Assembly: GCA_900012615.1 (NCBI GenBank)
Contig: LT009756.1
Location: forward strand, 734,243-798,242
Length of the DNA stretch: 64,000 nt
Reading direction: 5' to 3'
Source of the DNA: Agrobacterium genomosp. 13 str. CFBP 6927
GTDB taxonomy: Bacteria; Pseudomonadota; Alphaproteobacteria; Rhizobiales; Rhizobiaceae
In this document: in pieces, positions 1 to 8,633 of the stretch
How the letters are laid out: each line of letters starts with the position of its first letter
Position numbering within the stretch: position 1 is the first letter of the stretch
Translations under genes and position numbers: made by a program
The notes under the pieces: model-generated
Database searches by the model: none
What the model was told of the DNA's origin: nothing
What the model saw: only the letters and a program-made list of their open reading frames with translations

Positions 1-669
1 GAAACGGATATCGTCCGTCTCCACCGCCTTGCCGCCCTGCGCATAGACCGCTTTGGCGACAACCACGCCGCTCGGGATGACGAGCTCGTGGCTGATCTTT
101 TCGCCCGCCTTGACGGCAAGCGTTTCCTGCGCCCGTGCCGGGCCGATGCTGCCGGTGAGGAGCACGTCGCCCGCGGGTACGAAGACCGTGTTCTGGCCGT
201 AAACGCTATCCTTGAAATCGCCCTTGGTGATGTCGGTCTTTGCCTGCGTTTCCACATCGCCGCCGGGACTGCGTTTCGGCACGACAGTCAGTTCCGCCGC
301 GTTGAAATTAACCTTCGGCCTCGCGACGCTTCCGTCCTTCACCTCGAAGGCTATTTCGCTGATGACATTGCCGAGCGCCGCGACGCCGACATATTTGCCG
401 GCGGGCAGCTTCGCCTCGAAAGTGGCGTCATAGGATCCGCCGGCATTGACATCGGTGCGCGCTCCGGCCCGGTCGGCCTTGTAGAAATCCCATCGCACTT
501 TGTCGCTGTTGCCCAGCGAGGGGCCGCCATCGAACATCACGGCGTCGGTCACGACATTAAATTGCGGTGCCGGCTCCTGCGCCCGCAATGGCGACGGCAA
601 TGCTGCCATCAGAAGAACGGCGGAAACGACATGCATTGAAAAAGAAGCCGTTCGCATCATGGACCCCAT
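1..669 (-). CDS. Secreted protein of unknown function (C-terminus cut by window edge)
   Basis: I read this open frame on the minus strand from about 669 to the window edge; the C-terminus is missing. The N-terminus looks like a Sec signal peptide: a short basic stretch (MMRTASF), a hydrophobic run, and a plausible cleavage after PLRAQ. The mature part opens with the phrase FNVVTDAVMFDGGPS and continues with glycine/valine-rich beta-type sequence. Phrases such as LPAGKYVGVAALGN and VFVPAGDVLLTGSIG suggest repeated Ig-like or carboxypeptidase-regulatory-like domains, perhaps two or three units. Three in-frame ATGs (669, 660, 657) compete as starts; 669 has GGGGG eight bases upstream. It is divergent from ccrM. 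I do not recognise a family. It is probably periplasmic or exported. Coding status is well supported, function is not. Confidence 0.7.
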   Translation of the reverse strand, partial: MGSMMRTASFSMHVVSAVLLMAALPSPLRAQEPAPQFNVVTDAVMFDGGPSLGNSDKVRWDFYKADRAGARTDVNAGGSYDATFEAKLPAGKYVGVAALGNVISEIAFEVKDGSVARPKVNFNAAELTVVPKRSPGGDVETQAKTDITKGDFKDSVYGQNTVFVPAGDVLLTGSIGPARAQETLAVKAGEKISHELVIPSGVVVAKAVYAQGGKAVETDDIRF

Positions 670-866
670 TCGGATTACCCCCGTTATTGCCGGTCTCCCT
701 GCCGCACCGATAGGCGGAACAGGACAACCCGTTGTGCACAACGTTTTTACGGGACTTCGGGTTCCCCATGCGCCGCCGCAAATCCGCCATGCACGCTTCA
801 ACAGCCATTTATTTTGCATTTTCCGTGACTTGTTCAGGCTTTGATAACCATCTTCGGTAACCATAA

Positions 867-2048
<1,182 letters not shown>

Positions 2049-2147
2049 TCAAAAGCCGCAGAGGCTGGAGACCGACGATCCACCGCCCGCCCTTGTCAGG
2101 ATACGTCTCCGTCCGGTTTAGTACCTTCAGTCCCGGATGGAGAACGA

Positions 2148-2187
2148 CCAACGCCCGGCACCTCGGTGTCGGGCGTTGGTATTTTCG
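2148..2187 (+). terminator. Rho-independent terminator after ccrM
   Basis: A 14-bp stem (CCAACGCCCGGCAC, loop CTCG, GTGTCGGGCGTTGG; one G-T pair) is followed by TATTTTC. It lies 100 bases after the ccrM stop. Confidence 0.85.
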
Positions 2188-2319
2188 AATATTTTATTTT
2201 AGCCAGACAAGTTTCGCGCAAGAGACCGGCCATAGTGTCTGATGCAAAGCAGTGGTTGTGAAAAACCGTTTCGGAAAGATCGCAGGAACATTGCTGTCCC
2301 ATGCCGCTTGCGGCAGGAC

Positions 2320-2368
2320 TGGCGCAGGCTGGAGACCGCCATTTCCGCCTGCGCCAATTTTCTTTTCC
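2320..2368 (+). terminator. Orphan terminator-like hairpin in the ccrM-2595 gap
   Basis: A perfect 10-bp stem (TGGCGCAGGC at 2320-2329 with GCCTGCGCCA at 2347-2356, 17-base loop) is followed directly by ATTTTCTTTTCC. The ccrM terminator already lies upstream and no credible ORF ends here, so it may end a small untranslated RNA starting around 2190-2260. Apart from this hairpin and the ccrM terminator, I see nothing else in the 2049-2594 gap. Confidence 0.45.
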
Positions 2369-2594
2369 GGGTTTTCACGGGCCTCTCCGACCCCGTCATG
2401 GCGCCTGCGCCGGGTTCCCCAGCCTTAACGATAGATGTCCTGCGCGTTACGGAAGATTAACGTGACGCTATACATGGCGGGGAGTACATATTCTTCCAGG
2501 CTGAGTGTCGCCGGCGACCAAAAAAATCGCGACGCGACGATGCGAGACAGCCGGATTCGCGGGCCATTGCGCGCGATGAATAAGGAGGCGTGCC

Positions 2595-3071
2595 ATGCGC
2601 TCGCTTTTCAAGACAGTCACAATAGCATCCTTCATTCTGGCGACGGCCACGGGCGGCGCTTTCGCGGCCGGACATTCGCATGGCGAACATTCCGGCTCCG
2701 GCGGAATGCACAGTGAACGGTCCCATGATGTCGACCGGGGCGGGAGACATTTCTTCCGTCACAACGATGACGACCTGTTCATGAATGACATGTACATGAA
2801 CTATACCGGCCCTGCCGCTTACGGGCAGAGACCGCATCTGGTTCGTGTGCTTCATGAGCTGCGTGTCGCCGACCACCGGATCGATTTCGAACGCCAGCAG
2901 GGCAGGTTGAGCGCAGGCGCTTTCAACCGGCTCGAAAATGAATCGTCCGCAATCCGCACCCAGGCACTCAAAACCGCCGACATGCATCATGGCTACCTTC
3001 CCATGAAGGCATTTAACACCCTTCAGGGCGAAGTCCGGCAACTTGATCGGAACATCGTCCGCATGAGCTGA
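2595..3071 (+). CDS. Small exported histidine-rich protein, unknown function
   Basis: 158 aa with a clear Sec signal peptide (MRSLFKTVTIASFILATATG, cleavage near GAFAAG). A His/Gly/Ser-rich segment (HSHGEHSGSGG, HSERSHDVDRGGRHFFRHNDD) follows at about residues 27-60, and a helical C-terminal half at about 85-158 (RVLHELRVADHRIDFERQQG and onward). The histidine and acidic clusters could bind metal, but no known metallochaperone motif is present. The start is set by an excellent TAAGGAGG eight bases upstream of the ATG at 2595. It is probably periplasmic and its own transcription unit. I do not recognise the family. Confidence 0.8.
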   Translation: MRSLFKTVTIASFILATATGGAFAAGHSHGEHSGSGGMHSERSHDVDRGGRHFFRHNDDDLFMNDMYMNYTGPAAYGQRPHLVRVLHELRVADHRIDFERQQGRLSAGAFNRLENESSAIRTQALKTADMHHGYLPMKAFNTLQGEVRQLDRNIVRMS

Positions 3072-3125
3072 CAGAGGCTTGCGGTCCTCACCTGACGAGG
3101 ATCGGCCATGCTGCCGCAGATCGCG

Positions 3126-3162
3126 CCGGAGAGCGGTGACGGGGCGCGAACCCGCTCTCCGG
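3126..3162 (+). other. Strong hairpin in the degP upstream region
   Basis: A perfect 11-bp inverted repeat (CCGGAGAGCGG at 3126-3136, CCGCTCTCCGG at 3152-3162) has a 15-base loop. There is no T-run, so it is either a terminator-like structure for the preceding gene or part of the degP leader RNA. Confidence 0.4.
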
Positions 3163-3308
3163 CTCCAGGATTTCCCCACGGGGTCGTGCGGATTTCGAAA
3201 GAACGATTGGAAACTCAAAACCATGCGCCTGCCGGCTGCATGGGGTGCGGCCCCGCCTGCTCCCCTGACCGTCACGGCCGCAAGCATGCCCTCGAAAGGA
3301 GAAACGTC

Positions 3309-4811
3309 ATGACCAGTATTCTTCGCAGATATCGCATCGCGGCTTTGCTTGGCGCGGCCTTTGTCGCCGCTCCGCTTGCGATGCCCGTCTTTCTGCACAA
3401 CACACCCGCTTTCGCCCAGGCCGGATTATCGGCCATCCCCGGTCCCGTGACCTCGGGCGGCTCCTTCGCCGGCATCGTCGCCGCCGACAAGCCGGCGGTG
3501 GTGACCATCACCACCGAAATGAAAACGCAGGAACAGGCGACGGACGATACGACGCCGTTTGACCAGCAGTTCCGCCAGTTCTTCGGCGAGCAGGGCATTC
3601 CCATGCCGCAACAGCGCCAGTCGCAGACTGCGGAAGCGCTGGGTTCCGGCTTCATCATCTCGCCGGATGGCTATATCGTCACCAATAACCATGTCATCGA
3701 TAATGCCACCGCCATCAAGGTGACGCTGGATGATGGCACCGAGCTTCCCGCCAAGCTCGTCGGCGCCGATCCGAAATCCGATCTCGCCGTCTTGAAGGTG
3801 GTTTCTCCCAGACCGCTCGCGGTCATTTCCTGGGGTGACTCGGACAGGCTCAAGGCCGGCGATCAGATCCTTGCCATCGGCAATCCCTTCGGCATCGGCA
3901 CCACGGTCACGGCCGGCATCGTTTCTGCCCGTGGCCGCGATCTGCACAGTGGGCCCTATGACGACTTCATCCAGATCGACGCGCCGATCAACCACGGCAA
4001 CTCCGGTGGCCCGCTGGTCGATGTCGAAGGCAAGGTGGTCGGCATCAACACCGCGATCTATTCGCCGAATGGCGGCAGCGTCGGTGTCGGTTTCGCCATT
4101 CCCTCCGATCAGGCCCAGAATGTCGTCGTCCGCCTCATGAAGGATGGGTCGATCCAGCATGGCTTCATCGGTGTCCAGATACAGCCGGTGACGCCTGACG
4201 TGGCCAATGCCATCGGTCTGACGGCAGCGGAGGGCGCGCTGGTCGCCAGGGTCGACACCGGCACGCCGGCAGGCCGGGCCGGCATCAAGAGTGGTGATGT
4301 CATTACCTCTCTGGGTGGACAGGCGATCAAGTCGCCGCGCGACCTGTCGCGCATGGTTGCCGATCTGTCGCCCGGCCAGAAGGAACATGTCACTGTCTGG
4401 CGCCAGGGAGAAAGCAGGGACCTGCTTCTGACCGTGGGAGGCAATGAAGGCCAGAGCGCGCAATCCTCCGCGGATAACGGTCAGCAGAAAGGCGACGCCT
4501 CATCGCAGTCCCTGCCGATGATCGGGATCGGGCTGGCCGACATCACCCCGGCGGTCCGCGAAGCCCTCAGCCTGCCGCAGGATGAAAAGGGCGCTATCGT
4601 CGAAAGTGTCGCGCCCTCGAAACCCGCCGCCGAGGCCGGCTTGCAGGCGGGCGACGTGATCGTCTCGGTCAATCAGGCGAAGGTGAAATCGGCGGGTGAC
4701 GCCAAGGCTGCGATTGCGCAGGCGGGCAAGGCAGGTCGCAAATCCGTTCTGCTGCTCATCCAGCGCGGCGATTCGCAAACCTATGTCGCCATCCCCTTCG
4801 CAAGGGGCTGA
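3309..4811 (+). CDS. degP: DegP/HtrA-family periplasmic serine protease (Do)
   Basis: Periplasmic serine endoprotease/chaperone that removes misfolded envelope proteins. From the ATG at 3309 (GAAAGGAG seven bases upstream) it is 500 aa, the usual Do length. Order: signal peptide (residues 1-36, ending PAFAQA), trypsin-like domain with His128 (VTNNHVID), Asp158 (SDLAVLKV) and Ser232 (HGNSGGPLV), then two PDZ domains at roughly 265-370 (GFIGVQIQPVTPDVA) and 395-495 (IGIGLADITPAVREAL). The linker between PDZ domains is Gln/Ser-rich. An upstream in-frame extension to 3108 lacks a ribosome binding site and would bury the signal peptide, so it was not used. The gene stands alone and is followed by convergent HAD and mutY genes. 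Confidence 0.95.
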   Translation: MTSILRRYRIAALLGAAFVAAPLAMPVFLHNTPAFAQAGLSAIPGPVTSGGSFAGIVAADKPAVVTITTEMKTQEQATDDTTPFDQQFRQFFGEQGIPMPQQRQSQTAEALGSGFIISPDGYIVTNNHVIDNATAIKVTLDDGTELPAKLVGADPKSDLAVLKVVSPRPLAVISWGDSDRLKAGDQILAIGNPFGIGTTVTAGIVSARGRDLHSGPYDDFIQIDAPINHGNSGGPLVDVEGKVVGINTAIYSPNGGSVGVGFAIPSDQAQNVVVRLMKDGSIQHGFIGVQIQPVTPDVANAIGLTAAEGALVARVDTGTPAGRAGIKSGDVITSLGGQAIKSPRDLSRMVADLSPGQKEHVTVWRQGESRDLLLTVGGNEGQSAQSSADNGQQKGDASSQSLPMIGIGLADITPAVREALSLPQDEKGAIVESVAPSKPAAEAGLQAGDVIVSVNQAKVKSAGDAKAAIAQAGKAGRKSVLLLIQRGDSQTYVAIPFARG

Positions 4812-4876
4812 GCCCCGGCTTTCGGGAAAACCGCAAGGAACGGGCAACTCCATCGGAGCTGCCCGTTCCATCATTC

Positions 4877-5488
4877 TCAGACATCCACACCGTGCGCCCG
4901 CAGGTCCTGCTTCAGCTTCTCGGCACCGGTAAAATGCACCGCCTGCCAGCCCGCAGCCTTAGCACCTTCCACATTCACCAATGTATCGTCGATGAAAATG
5001 CTGGCGGCGGGGTTAAGGCCGAATTCCTTCGCGTGCAGATCGTAGATCGCCACATCCGGTTTCAGGAGCTTCACGTCGCCGGAGACCGTCACGCCGCGCG
5101 GCAGCGTCAGGAAGGGAAACATCTTCTGCGCCTCGCGAAACGTGTCGGAGGCGAAGTTGGTCAGCATCGTCACGTCATGGCCGCTGTCGATCAGGGCAAC
5201 CATGATGGCGACGCTGTCGTCATAGGAATGCGAGACCATCTCGTGCCAGAACTTGCGGAAGGCGCGGATATGCTCTTCCCGTTCCGGAAACTGTTCCATC
5301 AGCAACGCCTCGGCATCCTCCCAGCGGCGTCCGCGATCCTGTTCGAGGTTCCAGTCATGGGTGCAGACGTTTTCGAAGAACCATTTGCGCTCGTCGGCAT
5401 CGGGAATGAGGCGGCTATAGGGAATATGCGGATCGTAATGGATCAACACCTTACCGATGTCGAATACGATATGCTCAATCTTAGTCAT
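4877..5488 (-). CDS. HAD-superfamily hydrolase (YihX-like phosphatase)
   Basis: 203 aa, cytosolic haloacid-dehalogenase-fold hydrolase. Motif I is at residues 9-14 (FDIGKVL), with nucleophile Asp10 and the DxG variant seen in the YihX/epoxide-hydrolase N-terminal-like subgroup. Motif II is TNFASD, motif III the Lys of LLKPDVAIY, motif IV IFIDDTLVNV. An all-helical cap lies between motifs I and II (about residues 18-95). Sugar phosphates are typical substrates of YihX relatives, but the substrate here cannot be read. Its ATG overlaps the mutY stop by 4 bases (5485-5488), so the two are translationally coupled in a mutY-HAD operon. Confidence 0.85.
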   Translation of the reverse strand: MTKIEHIVFDIGKVLIHYDPHIPYSRLIPDADERKWFFENVCTHDWNLEQDRGRRWEDAEALLMEQFPEREEHIRAFRKFWHEMVSHSYDDSVAIMVALIDSGHDVTMLTNFASDTFREAQKMFPFLTLPRGVTVSGDVKLLKPDVAIYDLHAKEFGLNPAASIFIDDTLVNVEGAKAAGWQAVHFTGAEKLKQDLRAHGVDV

Positions 5489-6597
5489 CGAAATTTCCTG
5501 CGTTCATCGAATGCGGATGGAATAGCTTGGGCGATGACTTTTTTCATCACCGTTGGCAACGCCTGTGCGTCAAGATTTGTAACCGGCTCCCACCATCCGT
5601 CATCCGGCCCGGTTTTGAGGCTATCCGGCACCTGCGCGCGATAGACGGTGAGCCGCAGTTCGAAATGGGTGAAGACATGCACGATGACGCCCGCCGCCTG
5701 CCAACCGGCGGCAAAAGGCGCATGGCTCGCCTCCGTGCCGCCGTCCATGCGCGCGGTCCATGCCGTTGTCGGCACCTCGGTCATGCCGCCGAGAAGCCCG
5801 CTTTCGATGCGCCGCCGGAGCAGGATTTCACCGCTCGCATTCACCGCCACGAAGGCGGCCCCGAGCCGCACCGGCTTTGCCTTCTTCGCCGCCTTGACCG
5901 GAAAACGCTCCGGCTCGTCATGGGCAAGCGCAAGACAGTGGCCGTTGAACGGACAGAGCGCGCAGGCCGGCCGTTTCGGCGTGCAGATCGTTGCGCCGAG
6001 ATCCATCATCGCCTGGGCGAAATCGCCGGGCCGGTCGGAAGGGGTAAGCGCGGCCACCTTCGCTTTCATGGCGGGCTTTGAGCCGGGCAGGGGAGCATCG
6101 ATCGCGAAGAGGCGGGAGATGACGCGCTCCACATTGCCGTCCATCACCGCCGCCTGCCGGTTGAACGCGATGGCCGCGACGGCGGCCGATGTATAATCGC
6201 CGATGCCGGGCAGTTGCTTCAGACCCTCTTCGGTATCCGGAAAGACGCCGCCATGCTCGCGCGCCACGGCTTCGGCGCATTTTTTAAGGTTGCGGGCGCG
6301 GGCGTAATAACCAAGCCCCGCCCAGGCTGCCATGACATCCTCGACCGGCGCCGCAGCCAGATCGCTGACGCTTGGCCAGGCGGCGAGAAACTTCAGGAAA
6401 TAGGGTTTGACCGCCTGCACCGTCGTCTGCTGCAGCATGACCTCCGACAGCCAGACATGATAGGGATCGGCGCGTTTTCCCCGGGCCGCCATGGCGGGGG
6501 ACGTGCGCCATGGCAGTTCGCGATGGTGCCGGTCATACCATGCGAGAAGTTGTTCCGCTGTCGGATGGGATATGTGTTGTCGCGCATCTGTGTTCAT
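5485..6597 (-). CDS. mutY: A/G-specific adenine DNA glycosylase MutY
   Basis: Removes adenine mispaired with 8-oxoguanine in the GO repair pathway. From the ATG at 6597 it is 370 aa, typical for MutY. The HhH-GPD domain carries catalytic Glu52 (SEVMLQQTTV), the helix-hairpin-helix LPGIGDYTS with catalytic Asp134, and the 4Fe-4S ligands Cys205, 212, 215 and 221 (C-X6-C-X2-C-X5-C). The C-terminal ~130 residues form the MutT-like 8-oxoG recognition domain (from AAFVAVNASGEILLRRR; FTHFELRLTVYRA). A longer frame to 6690 would add an unrelated N-terminus and is not favoured. It is first in an operon with the HAD hydrolase. Confidence 0.95.
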   Translation of the reverse strand: MNTDARQHISHPTAEQLLAWYDRHHRELPWRTSPAMAARGKRADPYHVWLSEVMLQQTTVQAVKPYFLKFLAAWPSVSDLAAAPVEDVMAAWAGLGYYARARNLKKCAEAVAREHGGVFPDTEEGLKQLPGIGDYTSAAVAAIAFNRQAAVMDGNVERVISRLFAIDAPLPGSKPAMKAKVAALTPSDRPGDFAQAMMDLGATICTPKRPACALCPFNGHCLALAHDEPERFPVKAAKKAKPVRLGAAFVAVNASGEILLRRRIESGLLGGMTEVPTTAWTARMDGGTEASHAPFAAGWQAAGVIVHVFTHFELRLTVYRAQVPDSLKTGPDDGWWEPVTNLDAQALPTVMKKVIAQAIPSAFDERRKFR

Positions 6598-6725
6598 CGC
6601 CGCTGAACATAGAGACGGCGCGGCAATCTGCAACAGGATACCCGTTGCGACGGCGTGGAAAACCGTATCCTGCAATGAGCGCTCTGACATAGAATTCCCC
6701 CATTCGATTCAGGAGGAACGAACCC

Positions 6726-7190
6726 ATGCCAAACGCGCTGCTGGAAATGATACCCCCGCCGCTCCAGTACACTATCGGAGTTTTGCTGGCCCTGTGCCTG
6801 ATCGGGTGGTTGCTGAACCATATCGGCCGGCTGTGTTTCGGGCATGAAAACAGCGTGGCCTTTGTGGTGGCGCGCCTGATCCGCGAAATCCGCCAGCTGG
6901 AAAAGATGCGGGGAAAGCCCTCCCGCCGTTTTCGTATTCTCGAATCCGGTTTCTGGGCGATTTTCTGCCACGGCCTGTGGATATATCTGTCCGTCGTGCT
7001 GATCTGCATGTTGGTGATCGCCGCTATCTCGGATAAGCCGGGAATAGGACATCTGAAGATTTTGGCTGGCGGATATTTCCTCTTTGGATGTTTGGCGGTC
7101 AGAATGATAAGCTTGGGGGCCTGCCGGGACTGGCGACGATTCCGGGCGCTGTTGCGCGGCGAAGAAGATGACGATGGCGCGACCGCTTGA
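6726..7190 (+). CDS. Inner-membrane protein of unknown function
   Basis: 154 aa with about three hydrophobic segments: residues ~14-32 (TIGVLLALCLIGWLLNHIG), ~80-98 (FCHGLWIYLSVVLICMLV) and ~110-128 (LKILAGGYFLFGCLAVRM). Basic loops and a charged C-terminus (RGEEDDDGA) follow. AGGAGGAACGAACCC precedes the ATG and fixes the start. It lies between divergent mutY and downstream dciA; the 6-base gap to the dciA reading frame suggests cotranscription. No family recognised. Confidence 0.75.
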   Translation: MPNALLEMIPPPLQYTIGVLLALCLIGWLLNHIGRLCFGHENSVAFVVARLIREIRQLEKMRGKPSRRFRILESGFWAIFCHGLWIYLSVVLICMLVIAAISDKPGIGHLKILAGGYFLFGCLAVRMISLGACRDWRRFRALLRGEEDDDGATA

Positions 7191-7217
7191 GGTCAATTGG
7201 CCTCTGTCGAGGAGAGC

Positions 7218-7739
7218 ATGAAGAAACCCGCAAATTCATTCCGCAAGGGCGTCGTGCAGATCGCCGAAGTCGCCAACGGCATCATGGACCCCGTGCTGTC
7301 GAAACGGGCGGGCATCAACACGGCGCTGCTCGGCTCCTGGGACGAGATCGCCGGTGATGACTTCGCCGATTGCACCCGCCCGGAAAAGATCACCTGGCCG
7401 CGCCGCGACGAGGGGCCGGATCGCGGCGGTTATCAGCCGGGCGTGCTGACGATTGCCTGCGAAGGTGCACGCGCCCTGTTCCTCACCCATGCTCAGGGCG
7501 AACTGATTGCGCGCATCAACGGCTTTTTCGGCTTTCCGGCGGTGCGCCAGATCAGGATCGTGCAGAAGCCGGTCTCGCAAACCATCACCCGCAGGCGCAA
7601 ACCGCAGCCCCTGCGCGGCGATGCGGCAAAACGTCTCGATGACATGATGAATGGCATCGAGAGCGAGGCGCTGCGCAAGGCGGTGGAGAGGCTTGGCACG
7701 GCGGTGTTGCAGAAAAAGCCGGGGCGCAGGACGATTTGA
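7218..7739 (+). CDS. dciA: DciA-type DUF721 protein (replicative helicase loader candidate)
   Basis: A DUF721 protein. The family's founding members (DciA) interact with the replicative helicase DnaB at initiation in bacteria lacking DnaC. The DUF721 core spans roughly the first 115 residues: TALLGSWDEIAGDDFADCTRPE, then GVLTIACEGARALFLTHAQGELIARING and VRQIRIVQKP. A basic tail follows (RRRKPQPLRGDAAKR). ATG 7218 with GAGGAG just upstream gives 173 aa; a TTG start at 7197 (180 aa) is also possible. The mutY-(membrane protein)-dciA-dsbA-smc order is, from memory, common in Rhizobiaceae. The family is clear, the helicase-loading role is inferred from homologues. Confidence 0.8.
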   Translation: MKKPANSFRKGVVQIAEVANGIMDPVLSKRAGINTALLGSWDEIAGDDFADCTRPEKITWPRRDEGPDRGGYQPGVLTIACEGARALFLTHAQGELIARINGFFGFPAVRQIRIVQKPVSQTITRRRKPQPLRGDAAKRLDDMMNGIESEALRKAVERLGTAVLQKKPGRRTI

Positions 7740-7868
7740 TGTGACGGCGCCGTCCTTGACTGGTCACAATTCTTTGACAAGAAGAGTTCAAAACCCCGCT
7801 TGTGATGAACAGGCCGTCGCTATATCGGAATCAACGGACAATAGAGTCTATTACCAACAGGTGCTTTC

Positions 7869-8549
7869 ATGCATTTTCCCGAACTGACCATTTCCCGTCG
7901 CAGCCTTCTCGGCGGCGTTGCCCTTGCTGCCGTTGCCACGGCCCTGCCGTTCGCCTTCGCGCCCGGTATCGCCGAAGCGCAGGAACTGCCTGAATCCACC
8001 GGTGATGTGGATATGGCTGCGGTGCTGAAGCCCGGCCCGCTGCCGGAAGCGGCGCTCGGCGATGCCAACGCACCCGTCAAGATCGTCGAATATATGTCGA
8101 TGACCTGCCCGCATTGCGCCAACTTCCACAACAAGACCTTTGACGAGATCAAGAAGAAATACATCGATACCGGCAAGGTCTATTTCGTCATCCGCGAATT
8201 CCCGTTCGATCCGCGTGCGGCGGCCGCCTTCATGCTGGCGCGCTGCGCACCGGAAGGTCAGTATTTCCCGTTCGTTTCCATGCTGTTCAAGCAGCAGCAG
8301 AGCTGGGCCACGGCACAGGATGCCCGTGCCGCCCTGCTGCAATTGTCGAAAATGGCCGGTTTCTCACAGGAGTCTTTCGAGGCCTGCTTGACGAACCAGA
8401 AACTTCTGGATGATGTGAACGCAACCATGCAACGCGGTGCGACGGAATTCGGCGTCAACTCCACGCCGACTTTCATCATCAACGGCAAGAAATATGCGGG
8501 AGACATGTCGGTTGAAAACATGTCGGCTGTCATCGACAAGCTGCTCTGA
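7869..8549 (+). CDS. DsbA-family thiol:disulfide oxidoreductase
   Basis: 226 aa thioredoxin-fold protein of the DsbA/DsbG-like DSBA branch. The N-terminus is Tat-like (SRRSLLGG followed by a hydrophobic stretch, cleavage near GIAEAQ), so it acts in the periplasm. Active site is CPHC (MSMTCPHCANFHNKTF), and the cis-proline loop is NSTPTFIINGKKYAG. It probably catalyses or isomerises disulfide bonds; Rhizobiales carry several paralogues, so no symbol is given. It lies between dciA and smc and has its own downstream terminator. Confidence 0.9.
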   Translation: MHFPELTISRRSLLGGVALAAVATALPFAFAPGIAEAQELPESTGDVDMAAVLKPGPLPEAALGDANAPVKIVEYMSMTCPHCANFHNKTFDEIKKKYIDTGKVYFVIREFPFDPRAAAAFMLARCAPEGQYFPFVSMLFKQQQSWATAQDARAALLQLSKMAGFSQESFEACLTNQKLLDDVNATMQRGATEFGVNSTPTFIINGKKYAGDMSVENMSAVIDKLL

Positions 8550-8566
8550 TCGCCGAACCCCAAGAG

Positions 8567-8603
8567 AAACGGGCGGCGGATACTTCCGTTCGCCCGTTTT
8601 TTA
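8567..8603 (+). terminator. Rho-independent terminator after the DsbA gene
   Basis: Stem AACGGGCG (8568-8575) pairs with CGCCCGTT (8591-8598) and continues into a six-T run. It separates the dsbA-type gene from smc. Confidence 0.85.
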
Positions 8604-8633
8604 TTGCCTGTCTTCCGGCCGGAGCATGACGGC

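Noticed and set aside
3079..3312. 77-codon ORF in the degP leader
   Set aside because: No ribosome binding site, overlaps the hairpin and the degP signal peptide region.
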